Part shown: piece by piece, positions 1-5,949 of the stretch | Layout: every line of letters begins with the position of its first letter | How positions within the stretch are numbered: position 1 is the stretch's first letter | Source of the DNA: Candidatus Woesearchaeota archaeon | GTDB taxonomy: Archaea; Nanobdellota; Nanobdellia; Woesearchaeales; B29-G15 | Assembly: GCA_003650585.1 (NCBI GenBank) | Contig: QMQS01000043.1 | Coordinates: forward strand, 1 to 8,584 | Length of the DNA: 8,584 nt | Direction of reading: 5' to 3' | Translations under genes and position numbers: made by a program | Notes under the pieces: model-generated | What the model was told of the DNA's origin: nothing | Seen by the model: only the letters and a program-made list of their open reading frames with translations | The model's database searches: none

Positions 1-19
1 ATATTATTAACTTAAAAAA

Positions 20-35
20 CGAAACATTTATATAT
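20..35 (+). promoter_or_regulatory. candidate BRE/TATA promoter, distal
   Basis: A purine-rich CGAAAC followed by ATTTATATAT reads like an archaeal BRE plus TATA box. Transcription would start about 25 bases downstream, near 55-58, leaving a 5' leader of roughly 110 bases before the regulator gene at 166. The heptamer TTATATA occurs at 28-34 and again at 39-45, eleven bases apart, so the TATA element may be doubled. Called by eye. Confidence 0.45.
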
Positions 36-83
36 GAGTTATATAGTAATTTACGAAAAGGTATACTGATAACCAAAATAGAG

Positions 84-97
84 ATTTAATATATTGA
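84..97 (+). promoter_or_regulatory. candidate TATA box, proximal
   Basis: ATTTAATATATTG lies about 75 bases before the regulator start. If it is used, transcription would begin near 115-120, giving a leader of about 48 bases that contains the imperfect hairpin at 126-158. It competes with the distal box at 20-35, and sequence alone does not decide between them. Confidence 0.35.
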
Positions 98-125
98 TGA
101 GGGAAAAGTTACATTAGTAGTGCTT

Positions 126-158
126 TCACTCTTCCCTCGAGAAATGAAATGGAAGTGA
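126..158 (+). promoter_or_regulatory. imperfect hairpin covering the ribosome binding site
   Basis: The arm TCACTCTTCC (126-135) can pair with GGAAGTGA (151-158), leaving a two-base bulge and a 15-base loop. The second arm is the Shine-Dalgarno-like GGAAGTGAT (151-159), a one-mismatch version of GGAGGTGAT placed six bases before the ATG at 166. The site supports that start: the nearby ATGs at 144 and 149 meet stops within a few codons. The pairing might mask the site, but stability was not computed. Confidence 0.35.
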
Positions 159-165
159 TAGAGTA

Positions 166-771
166 ATGGAATTGGAAGGAATGTTCAGCAGTTCAAAATG
201 GAGCATAATACAGCTCCTCGCTGAACAAGAACTCTCACCGCTCCAAATAAGTGAGATTCTTAATACCTCTGTTGCCAATGTCTCTCAGCAGTTGAGATTG
301 TTGGAGTTACTAGGGATTGTTTCTGCCAGAAAAATCCCCAACAGAGAAAAGGGCAAGCCAAGGACCTTGTATGCGTTGTCAAATGATTATGTGTATGTAA
401 TATCTGCTTTGAAAAACTTTGCCAAAAAGAATCTAATAAAAGCCACACCAATGCACTCTGCTGTTGCAAGGATACTCTGCATAAAGGATAGCCAACTACA
501 CTATCCACTTATGAAACTATTCTGGATGGTGGAGCCTCAATTGGCAAACATCCAAGCCATGTTCTATGATTCCAATACTTCAACCTTTCATATTATTGGC
601 TCCAGCTTGAAGTTGAAACTCCAGAACTCCTACACATTTGTTTACGATGGCACAAAGCACACCATCAATGTGAGATTAGAGCCAGAGCTCAGGCTTGAGA
701 GGTTAAAGCAGGGCATGTACCTTGTTTATGATCCAAAACATATGCTGAAAGAGGAGGTGGTAGGCGAATGA
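166..771 (+). CDS. ArsR-like winged-helix transcriptional regulator
   Basis: This is a predicted cytoplasmic DNA-binding protein of 201 residues. Residues about 9-72 form a winged helix: helix KWSIIQLLAE, a helix-turn-helix with SPLQISEIL then SVANVSQQLRLLELLGIV, and a basic wing around KIPNREKGKPRTLYALS. This is the usual ArsR/MarR-like 'stop, separate, recognise, next strand' order. No metal-binding cysteine cluster is visible (one Cys, at 105). Residues 75-130 look helical. Residues 138-190 look like beta strands with a short hydrophobic repeat pattern, and I do not recognise that part. The start has a good ribosome binding site at 151-159. The stop overlaps the next start as ATGA at 768-771, so the protein is probably co-translated with the small frame and surface gene A, which are its likely targets. 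The DNA-binding role is well supported; the ligand and regulon are unknown. Confidence 0.8.
   Translation: MELEGMFSSSKWSIIQLLAEQELSPLQISEILNTSVANVSQQLRLLELLGIVSARKIPNREKGKPRTLYALSNDYVYVISALKNFAKKNLIKATPMHSAVARILCIKDSQLHYPLMKLFWMVEPQLANIQAMFYDSNTSTFHIIGSSLKLKLQNSYTFVYDGTKHTINVRLEPELRLERLKQGMYLVYDPKHMLKEEVVGE
753..759 (+). promoter_or_regulatory. strong Shine-Dalgarno site for the 37-aa frame
   Basis: GGAGGTG, a seven-base match to the archaeal anti-Shine-Dalgarno end, sits eight bases before the ATG at 768, inside the last codons of the regulator gene. It is the best ribosome binding site in the window and serves only the small downstream frame, which argues that the frame is translated. Confidence 0.6.
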
Positions 772-881
772 GTTATGGGTTCAAAGGGGTGTTTTTCCCT
801 ACCAAACAGATAGAGGAACTAACCTTTCGGCAGGTTAAGATGCTAACCCTTAAAACAAGAATTAGAGGTGAGAGCAAATGA
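768..881 (+). CDS. small protein or leader peptide, 37 aa
   Basis: A short open frame starts MSYGFKGVFFPTKQ and ends TRIRGESK. It is basic, with five Lys and three Arg against three Glu, has no cysteine, and shows no membrane segment or motif I recognise. Two things support translation: a near-perfect Shine-Dalgarno site at 753-759, and ATGA overlaps at both ends (768-771 with the regulator stop, 878-881 with the start of surface gene A). It therefore fills the gap between two genes exactly, as expected for translational coupling. It could be a functional microprotein, for example a partner of the regulator, or a leader peptide whose translation controls gene A; two alternative hairpins lie within it at 820-848. 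Chance spacing is possible, because a 37-codon frame alone is weak evidence. Confidence 0.55.
   Translation: MSYGFKGVFFPTKQIEELTFRQVKMLTLKTRIRGESK
820..848 (+). promoter_or_regulatory. two mutually exclusive hairpins
   Basis: TAACCT (820-825) can pair perfectly with AGGTTA (832-837) around a six-base loop. The GGTTA of that same arm (833-837) can instead pair with TAACC (844-848), again around a six-base loop. Only one can form at a time. They lie inside the small frame, just ahead of the ribosome binding site of surface gene A at 865-871. This geometry is seen in attenuators, but both stems are short (six and five base pairs) and could be chance. Confidence 0.3.
865..871 (+). promoter_or_regulatory. 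Shine-Dalgarno site for surface gene A
   Basis: GAGGTGA lies six bases before the ATG at 878. It fixes that start and shows that gene A can recruit ribosomes on its own as well as through the ATGA overlap. Confidence 0.6.
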
Positions 882-1606
882 ACAGAAGCATTGTGTTAGC
901 AACAATTTTGGTTCTGGCGTTTGTGTCAAGTATATTTGTGATAGCAGACCCAGTGCCTTTCCATGATTTGACTGAGCAGGGGGATTACAGAAGGAGTCTT
1001 GGCTCTGCCCAAAGCAACAATGCCTATGCTGGGAACACAACCGAGCTAAGTGCGAATTTCACATCAATAACCAAAACCTGGCAAGGTTACTTTGGGAACA
1101 TCACGGGCAAAATAGTGTTGGATGATGCTAATAATATGTCCATGTACGATTGGGATGTTACAAACCCAACGGGTAACATATTTGCAGCGAATGAAACAAT
1201 AAGTGATTGGAGCAGCATCCAGTGCTTCAATTTCACTGCAAACGGTACTGTGGACATCAATCTCTCCAAGTACGAGCAGATACTGGATTGTGCAGGTGAC
1301 GCTGATGGTGTTAATGAGACCTTTAGCACAACCACTCACGCCACCATATATGTTGGCTCACAGACCTTCACTAACGAGTGCCCTGCCACTAAGACCTATG
1401 TTAATGATGGTGCCTCAACGAGTTTTGATGAAGTGCTGCTTTACGAGCCAAACAATGATATTGTGGTGTATGCTGCTGTAATCTATAATGACAACACTGG
1501 CTTTGACAACACGCCCACTGATTTCCAGATGTTGGTGGGTGAGAATGGGCATGGTAGTGCAGCCAGCTCCACCACGCCATATTACTTTTACATTGAACTA
1601 ACCTAA
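878..1606 (+). CDS. secreted surface glycoprotein A (WxGYxGNITG family)
   Basis: A protein of 242 residues, probably exported and N-glycosylated. Residues 4-23 are a hydrophobic signal segment, with a plausible cut after VIA before DPVPF. From about residue 53 comes the family core: TKTWQGYFGNITG (65-77), LDDANN then MYDW (81-92), a tryptophan-cysteine stretch DWSSIQC (110-116), GDADGVNETF (140-149), VGS (159-161), TYVNDG (173-178), EVLL (185-188), GFD (208-210), DFQMLVGENGHG (215-226) and the end YYFYIEL. Cysteines are at 116, 138 and 168. I count nine N-X-S/T sequons. It is the third frame of the regulator cluster. It is a paralog of the proteins at 1652 and 3455, about two thirds identical to the latter over the core. 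I remember this style of protein as a recurrent uncharacterised family of DPANN archaea. Its function is unknown; a cell-surface or adhesive role is inferred. Confidence 0.75.
   Translation: MNRSIVLATILVLAFVSSIFVIADPVPFHDLTEQGDYRRSLGSAQSNNAYAGNTTELSANFTSITKTWQGYFGNITGKIVLDDANNMSMYDWDVTNPTGNIFAANETISDWSSIQCFNFTANGTVDINLSKYEQILDCAGDADGVNETFSTTTHATIYVGSQTFTNECPATKTYVNDGASTSFDEVLLYEPNNDIVVYAAVIYNDNTGFDNTPTDFQMLVGENGHGSAASSTTPYYFYIELT
1523..1560 (+). repeat. 38-bp exact direct repeat, copy 1 (gene A)
   Basis: These 38 bases are identical to 4115-4152 in surface gene D. They encode FQMLVGENGHGS plus flanking partial codons near the C terminus. Synonymous sites match too, which points to recent duplication or gene conversion rather than protein-level selection alone. 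Confidence 0.85.
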
Positions 1607-1608
1607 TC

Positions 1609-1623
1609 TTGTTTTTTGTTTTT
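1609..1623 (+). terminator. U-rich tract after gene A
   Basis: TTGTTTTTTGTTTTT begins three bases after the stop of gene A. Archaeal RNA polymerase can terminate on such T-rich tracts without a hairpin, so it may end, or partly end, the regulator-A transcript. Called from composition only. Confidence 0.5.
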
Positions 1624-1651
1624 ACATTAAAACCAAAATAGAGAGTGAAAA

Positions 1652-2389
1652 ATGGTAAAAACAATACAGAAGGAGGGTAGAAAGGGACTTGTAGTGGTGG
1701 CACTGTTAGTGTTGCTAACAGCAGTAGCAGTGTTCCAGTTTGCAGCCTCGACCCCATACGGACCAACAATAGACTCAGCAACCACAGAGGACCCAGGCAC
1801 CAGTACCTCTGGTACTAAGCTGAATCACTCAAAGGGTAAGATAACAACAGTGAAGTTTAATGTTACCCAACCCAACCAGGATTGGAAGGGTTATGTGGGT
1901 AATATTACGGGTGTGCTGGTGCTTGATGATGCTGCGAACTACACCCTTTACCAATGGGATCTCACAACGATTACAGGAGAGGTGTATGCAACCAGGAACT
2001 CTGGGTCAATAACATGGTCGAATGTTGATTGTGCCAATGCAACCCATGTATCTACAGAAGAGACAGCAATGGGTATTTCATCCTCAGAAGATGATAGCAT
2101 AAGCAACACCTTCAACAATGGCAATCATCCGGCATTTGTGGTGGGTACGACGAGCATAGCACAGAACGCATGCAATTACTCACAGTATATGTATGTGAAT
2201 GACGCAGCGCAAACAACTGATTTCTCAGAGGTATTGCTGTCAGACGGTTCATACATTATCTACACTGGCATCCTAGAGAACAAAACCCAAGGTTTCGATG
2301 GTAAGCGGTATGATTTCGAGCTTATACTTGCAGAGAACGGTGATTCAAGCACCAACCAGGCATATTACTTTTATGTAGAGCTTGGGTAA
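1652..2389 (+). CDS. secreted surface glycoprotein B (WxGYxGNITG family)
   Basis: A protein of 245 residues and a more distant paralog of A and D. The N terminus runs basic, then GRKG, then an uninterrupted hydrophobic stretch (13-31). That resembles either a Sec signal/anchor or an archaellin/pilin-type class III signal; the second reading is tentative. The core reads DWKGYVGNITG (77-87), LDDAANYTLYQW (91-102), TWSNVDC (121-127), DDSISNTF (147-154), VVGTTSI (163-169), YVNDAAQTTDFSEVLL (181-196), QGFDGKRYDF (213-222) and AYYFYVEL at the end. Cysteines 127 and 174 correspond to the first and last of A and D; the middle one is missing. I count seven sequons. The only nearby upstream help for translation is a weak GTGA three bases before the ATG. 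The gene lies 45 bases after A, beyond a U-rich tract, and 18 bases before C. Surface exposure is likely; the function is unknown. Confidence 0.75.
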   Translation: MVKTIQKEGRKGLVVVALLVLLTAVAVFQFAASTPYGPTIDSATTEDPGTSTSGTKLNHSKGKITTVKFNVTQPNQDWKGYVGNITGVLVLDDAANYTLYQWDLTTITGEVYATRNSGSITWSNVDCANATHVSTEETAMGISSSEDDSISNTFNNGNHPAFVVGTTSIAQNACNYSQYMYVNDAAQTTDFSEVLLSDGSYIIYTGILENKTQGFDGKRYDFELILAENGDSSTNQAYYFYVELG

Positions 2390-2407
2390 AATCCTAACCC
2401 TCCAAAA

Positions 2408-3343
2408 ATGAAACTACGGATTAAAGTAACAGGAGTGTGCATTTTACTAGCATTAGGTATAGTAGTATTGCTGCTCAATACTCAGTCAAGAGACGCTTTT
2501 AGCAGCACCTACAATGACAACACCTCTGTACTGACTAAGCTTAATGTGTCTAATGTTGCCCCATGGGTAATCAACCCTGTGGTTTACAAGCAGGGCACAC
2601 CTGCTGGAAACAATATTGTGCTTGAGGAGGGGACAACGATTAATGTGAGGTGCAATGCCACAATAAATGATACGAACGGGGTTAATGATATTAGCAGTGT
2701 GAATGCCACCTTTTATTTGAGTGGCTATACAGGGGCGGCTGACTACAACACCCTTTACAAGAATACCTCATGTACCCAGGTTTACCAAATATCCAATATT
2801 GCAGCTTACTACTCTTGCAACTTCCAGGTTTGGTATTTTGCCAACAATGGCACTTGGGAATGCAATATGACTGCTTTAGATACTGGTGGGCTTAGTAACT
2901 ACTCAGTTGCTCAAAACATAATTGACCCACTCTATGCAATCAACTTAAGCACAACTGAGATTGATTTTGGTGAGTTGGACCCAGGTCAGTCTTCAACCGA
3001 CCAAGTTGTTAATGTGACCAATTTTGGTAACATGAACTTAACCATAGCAGTAAAGGGCTATGGGGTTACAGATGGGGACGGCTGGGCGATGAACTGCACA
3101 GTAGGCAACATCTCAATTGGTTATGAGCGTTATGCATTGGACCCCGGAATTGCTTGGGATAGCATGACCCAGCTGACAAGTTCTTTCACCAACATTGCAG
3201 GGCTCACAGTGTATCAGCGTGTTGATGACAATGACAACGCCATGATTAACTCAACAAACTCGACCTATTGGAAGATAAAGGCACCATTGGGTACAAGGGG
3301 ACAGTGTAATGGAACGCTAGTATTCTCTGCAGTGGCAACTTAA
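2408..3343 (+). CDS. secreted two-domain glycoprotein C, Ig-like folds
   Basis: A protein of 311 residues with an N-terminal hydrophobic segment (about 8-24) that acts as a signal or anchor. Domain 1 (about 43-170) starts LNVSNVAPWVINP and contains VRCNATINDTNG and NGTWECNMTALDTGGLSN. Its four cysteines (82, 122, 137, 152) suit two disulfides, and the pattern suggests an Ig/cadherin-like beta sandwich. Domain 2 (about 176-310) opens with STTEIDFGELDPGQSS, as in many beta-sandwich domains of extracellular proteins. It contains NVTNFGNMNLTI and WAMNCTVGN, and its cysteines 230 and 300 are probably paired. I count 17 N-X-S/T sequons, the densest in the window. The gene starts 18 bases after B with no visible Shine-Dalgarno site, so it probably depends on transcript sharing or re-initiation. 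I remember similar two-domain proteins beside WxGYxGNITG proteins in DPANN genomes. The exact function is unknown. Confidence 0.7.
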   Translation: MKLRIKVTGVCILLALGIVVLLLNTQSRDAFSSTYNDNTSVLTKLNVSNVAPWVINPVVYKQGTPAGNNIVLEEGTTINVRCNATINDTNGVNDISSVNATFYLSGYTGAADYNTLYKNTSCTQVYQISNIAAYYSCNFQVWYFANNGTWECNMTALDTGGLSNYSVAQNIIDPLYAINLSTTEIDFGELDPGQSSTDQVVNVTNFGNMNLTIAVKGYGVTDGDGWAMNCTVGNISIGYERYALDPGIAWDSMTQLTSSFTNIAGLTVYQRVDDNDNAMINSTNSTYWKIKAPLGTRGQCNGTLVFSAVAT

Positions 3344-3454
3344 GCTTGGGCTAAATTAGCAAAAATTATTAATATGTCCTATTATTTAATTAAATTATTA
3401 ACTAAATTTAGGAAATAAGCACATTAAAGATTACCCCGGGATGAGGTAGCAGAA
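3344..3454 (+). promoter_or_regulatory. AT-rich promoter region of surface gene D
   Basis: This gap is far richer in A and T than its flanks. TATA-like stretches at 3382-3400 (TTATTTAATTAAATTATTA) would place a transcript start near 3410-3425. GAGGT at 3443-3447, seven bases before the GTG at 3455, is the likely ribosome binding site. It implies that D can be transcribed independently of A, B and C. The AT stretch could also serve as a terminator for gene C. Confidence 0.5.
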
Positions 3455-4198
3455 GTGAGCGACAGGAAGCAGGGTGTTTTAGCAGAGGTACTTGTAATTC
3501 TTCTGCTTTTGTCAGCTGTTACTGCACACATTATTGTCGCTGTACCAGTTCCACCCTTGGATATCCAAGAGTGGGACAGCAGGCGGAGTCCACCTTCAGT
3601 GAGTTCTGTGGCTGCTCAAGCCGGTAACATCACTGAGTTATTAATCAATGCCACTGTGATAACCAAGACATGGCAGGGTTACTTTGGAAATATCACAGGC
3701 AAGATTGTATTGGATGATGCTAATAATAAGTCTATGTATGATTGGAATATAGTCACACCACAGGGTGAGATATATGCAGCGAATGAAACAGTGGATGATT
3801 GGTCAAGCATAAAATGCTTCAATTACTCTGCCAGCGCACCAGAACTCAACCTCAGCAAATTGGAGCAAATCCTGGATTGTGTTGGGGATGCTGATGGTGT
3901 GAACGAGACATTTACAACTAAGAATCATCCTGGGTTTTGGGTTGGCTCAACATACATCTCACCGAACACTTGCTGGTCAACCCAAACATATGTGAACGAC
4001 GGGACTAGCAACAACTTCTATGAGGTTCTGCTGCTTGAGCCGAACAAGAACATAATAGTTTACACCTCTATTATAAATGCCTCAAAGACAGGGTTTGATA
4101 ACACTCTGACAGACTTCCAGATGTTGGTGGGTGAGAATGGGCATGGTAGTGCTGCAAGCACCACCACCCAGTATTACTTCTACGTGGAACTCTATTAG
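3455..4198 (+). CDS. secreted surface glycoprotein D (WxGYxGNITG family)
   Basis: A protein of 247 residues and the close paralog of A: about 128 of 190 core positions are identical in my hand alignment, and much of the DNA matches as well. A GTG start is chosen because GAGGT lies seven bases upstream and the signal segment follows at once. The N terminus RKQGVLAEVLVILLLL is hydrophobic from residue 8 to about 30, with a glutamate at 11; it could be a Sec or a pilin-like signal. The core TKTWQGYFGNITG (70-82), GDADGVNETF (144-153), TYVNDG (178-183), DFQMLVGENGHG (220-231) and the end YYFYVEL match A. Cysteines at 121, 142 and 173 align with the three of A. I count nine sequons. The stop overlaps the stop of the convergent permease gene by four bases. 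It is probably a surface protein; function unknown. Confidence 0.75.
   Translation: MSDRKQGVLAEVLVILLLLSAVTAHIIVAVPVPPLDIQEWDSRRSPPSVSSVAAQAGNITELLINATVITKTWQGYFGNITGKIVLDDANNKSMYDWNIVTPQGEIYAANETVDDWSSIKCFNYSASAPELNLSKLEQILDCVGDADGVNETFTTKNHPGFWVGSTYISPNTCWSTQTYVNDGTSNNFYEVLLLEPNKNIIVYTSIINASKTGFDNTLTDFQMLVGENGHGSAASTTTQYYFYVELY
4115..4152 (+). repeat. 38-bp exact direct repeat, copy 2 (gene D)
   Basis: Identical to 1523-1560 in surface gene A, in the same orientation and about 2.6 kb away. Recombination between the two copies would delete B and C and fuse A to D in frame, because the repeat lies at the same codon phase in both genes. Confidence 0.85.
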
Positions 4199-5949
4199 CG
4201 TGCTAAAAGCCTTTTTATTGAAGAGAATATATGTCTCTTCTTCATTATCTCTATGTAAATGAATGTGAGTAAATAGAAAACCACAGAGTAAAGCACAAGT
4301 ATGATAAACTCTCTTGCTTGGGCTGATATTGGGGTATTGAAGAATATACTCCTTCTAAGCACTGATATTGTGATGACAAAGGGATTATACTGGTTAATGT
4401 AGTAGAAACTGGGCGGCATCGCTTCAAGGGGTAAAATTGCACCAGATAAAAAGAGGAGCAAACTGGCAAGGGATACTGCTGATATTGTGGCATTGTGTTC
4501 CTCATTGAACAAATGCCCGAGGAATATGCCTATCATGATGAATGCTGAGCTTGAGGCCAACACACCAATCAACAATGTTGGGAGTTTATAGAGAATGTCA
4601 ATCTTGAGTATGAACTGGGTTATTAGTGCCACTGCAATCACTTGCGCGAGCACTAAAAGCAGGTTTGTAAGGTACATACCCATGACATAAACTACCCTAA
4701 GTACAGGGGTTAAAAGTTGCCTCACACCAGCACTAGAGCGTCGCTCATTTACGCTCATTACACAGGGTATAACCAAACTAATAAAGAGTATCAAAATCCC
4801 AAGGAACTGTGGAAAGACAAGACTCATTTGGGTCTTTACTGGTGTGATTGAAACCATCTTCACATCAAATGGTTTAACTATCTCGCTGGGCTCTCTCACA
4901 GTGATTTGGGCTAGTCTGCTTAGTATATCCTCCAAATTGTCCTTTATACCACTGAGTTCATCTTTGGATGTTGAGATAGCCTGTGAAGTGGCTTCAAGGT
5001 TTGCCACAGCATCCCCCTTAAGGTTTGAATCCTCTGCTAACATTGTTTTTATATCAGCTATGCCTTGTGTGATAACCTGCAACCCTTCACTCACCTGTGC
5101 TAAACTCATATTGCTTGAGTTTGCATTGTCCTTTATAGCAAAAGAGAGCTCAGAGATTGAACTCTTGGTAGAGTTAATCAGGGCTAGAAGCTCGTCTTCA
5201 TCAGAGGAGTTTAGCCCTTGAGCAAGTATATCGTCTTTGATGGCGTCAAATTTATCCTCAAGAGAATTCAGCAATGAACGCACCTTTACAATTACGTTCT
5301 CTGTTGTGGTTGTGGCATGCTTCACATCCTTTTTGATAGCCTCCACATCCAAAGAATCCTCATCGAAGCCAAAGCTCATTGTGTTGAGATTTGAGATAGC
5401 GGATGTGGTGGAGTTAATGCCCCTTTGCAATTGCTCAAGTGCAGAGAGCGAGGAAGATTGAGAGGTGTTGCTCACTTCCTCAACAAAATCTATTGTGTTG
5501 ATAATCCCTGTTGTTAGGTTCTTGCTTAACTCCAGTGAGAGCTTCTCAACCTTGTTTTTGATTATATCCTTAATTGCCCAAACAAGATTGTTTTTAGAGG
5601 AATCTAAATAGATTTCTATAAAATCCTCTCTCTTACCAACACTCATATTGGGCGGGAAAACAAGGCAGGTATTGGATATGCCACCCTTAACATTCTCGAT
5701 ACACTCCTCCTTGGAATTTGCTTGCACCACTGTGAAATAACCTTGGTTCAGCTCGTTTACAACTGAGTTTGAGAGGTTGCTGTAGTCTGTTGAGAAGACA
5801 CTGATGTGTAGGGTGTACTGCTCAGGCACATTGAACGCCATTTCAAGGAGCAAAAAGATGAGGAGAGGGGCAAGTATGATCACAAAAGAGGCAACCCTAG
5901 AGCGAATAAGCACCTTGAGGTTTTTTGAGATGCATTTGATGATTTTCAT
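4195..5949 (-). CDS. ABC-2 type transporter permease with large extracellular domain
   Basis: The membrane subunit of an ABC exporter, 584 residues. The layout is one membrane segment (about 19-39), a large extracellular domain (about 40-375), then five segments (about 378-398, 422-445, 457-479, 489-508, 546-568). This is the ABC-2 fold, with a loop between segments five and six containing NQYNPF (519-524). The cytoplasmic stretch NERRSSAGVRQLLTP (401-415) is the expected ATPase-coupling region. The extracellular part is rich in Ser, Asn, Leu and Asp with heptad-like helices from about 165 to 350, suggesting long coiled coils, and it carries at least nine N-glycosylation sequons. Ordinary ABC-2 permeases are about 250-400 residues; the insert recalls YhgE/Pip-type exporters. 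The start overlaps the ATPase stop as ATGA with no Shine-Dalgarno site, so translation is probably coupled. The substrate is not evident from sequence. Confidence 0.8.
   Translation of the reverse strand: MKIIKCISKNLKVLIRSRVASFVIILAPLLIFLLLEMAFNVPEQYTLHISVFSTDYSNLSNSVVNELNQGYFTVVQANSKEECIENVKGGISNTCLVFPPNMSVGKREDFIEIYLDSSKNNLVWAIKDIIKNKVEKLSLELSKNLTTGIINTIDFVEEVSNTSQSSSLSALEQLQRGINSTTSAISNLNTMSFGFDEDSLDVEAIKKDVKHATTTTENVIVKVRSLLNSLEDKFDAIKDDILAQGLNSSDEDELLALINSTKSSISELSFAIKDNANSSNMSLAQVSEGLQVITQGIADIKTMLAEDSNLKGDAVANLEATSQAISTSKDELSGIKDNLEDILSRLAQITVREPSEIVKPFDVKMVSITPVKTQMSLVFPQFLGILILFISLVIPCVMSVNERRSSAGVRQLLTPVLRVVYVMGMYLTNLLLVLAQVIAVALITQFILKIDILYKLPTLLIGVLASSSAFIMIGIFLGHLFNEEHNATISAVSLASLLLFLSGAILPLEAMPPSFYYINQYNPFVITISVLRRSIFFNTPISAQAREFIILVLYSVVFYLLTFIYIEIMKKRHIFSSIKRLLAR

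Noticed and set aside
260..508. Minus-strand open frame of 82 codons inside the regulator gene
   Set aside because: It is antisense to a clear winged-helix protein with a good start, has low-complexity composition, and has no ribosome binding site or recognisable motif.
1203..1481. Plus-strand open frame inside surface gene A, and minus frames over 843-1781
   Set aside because: These are out-of-frame shadows of A and B. The paralog D conserves the A frame at protein level, not these.
2408..2443. Lipoprotein signal in protein C (VTGVC at residues 7-11)
   Set aside because: Valine precedes the cysteine where a small residue is needed, and the cysteine lies before the hydrophobic stretch rather than after it.
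3434..3440. CCCCGGG block before gene D as a structured element
   Set aside because: It is only a six-base palindrome with no supporting stem around it.
4844..5461. Two plus-strand open frames opposite the permease
   Set aside because: They are rich in Ser and Leu as expected for the antisense of a Ser/Glu-rich coiled coil, and the permease frame is continuous across them.
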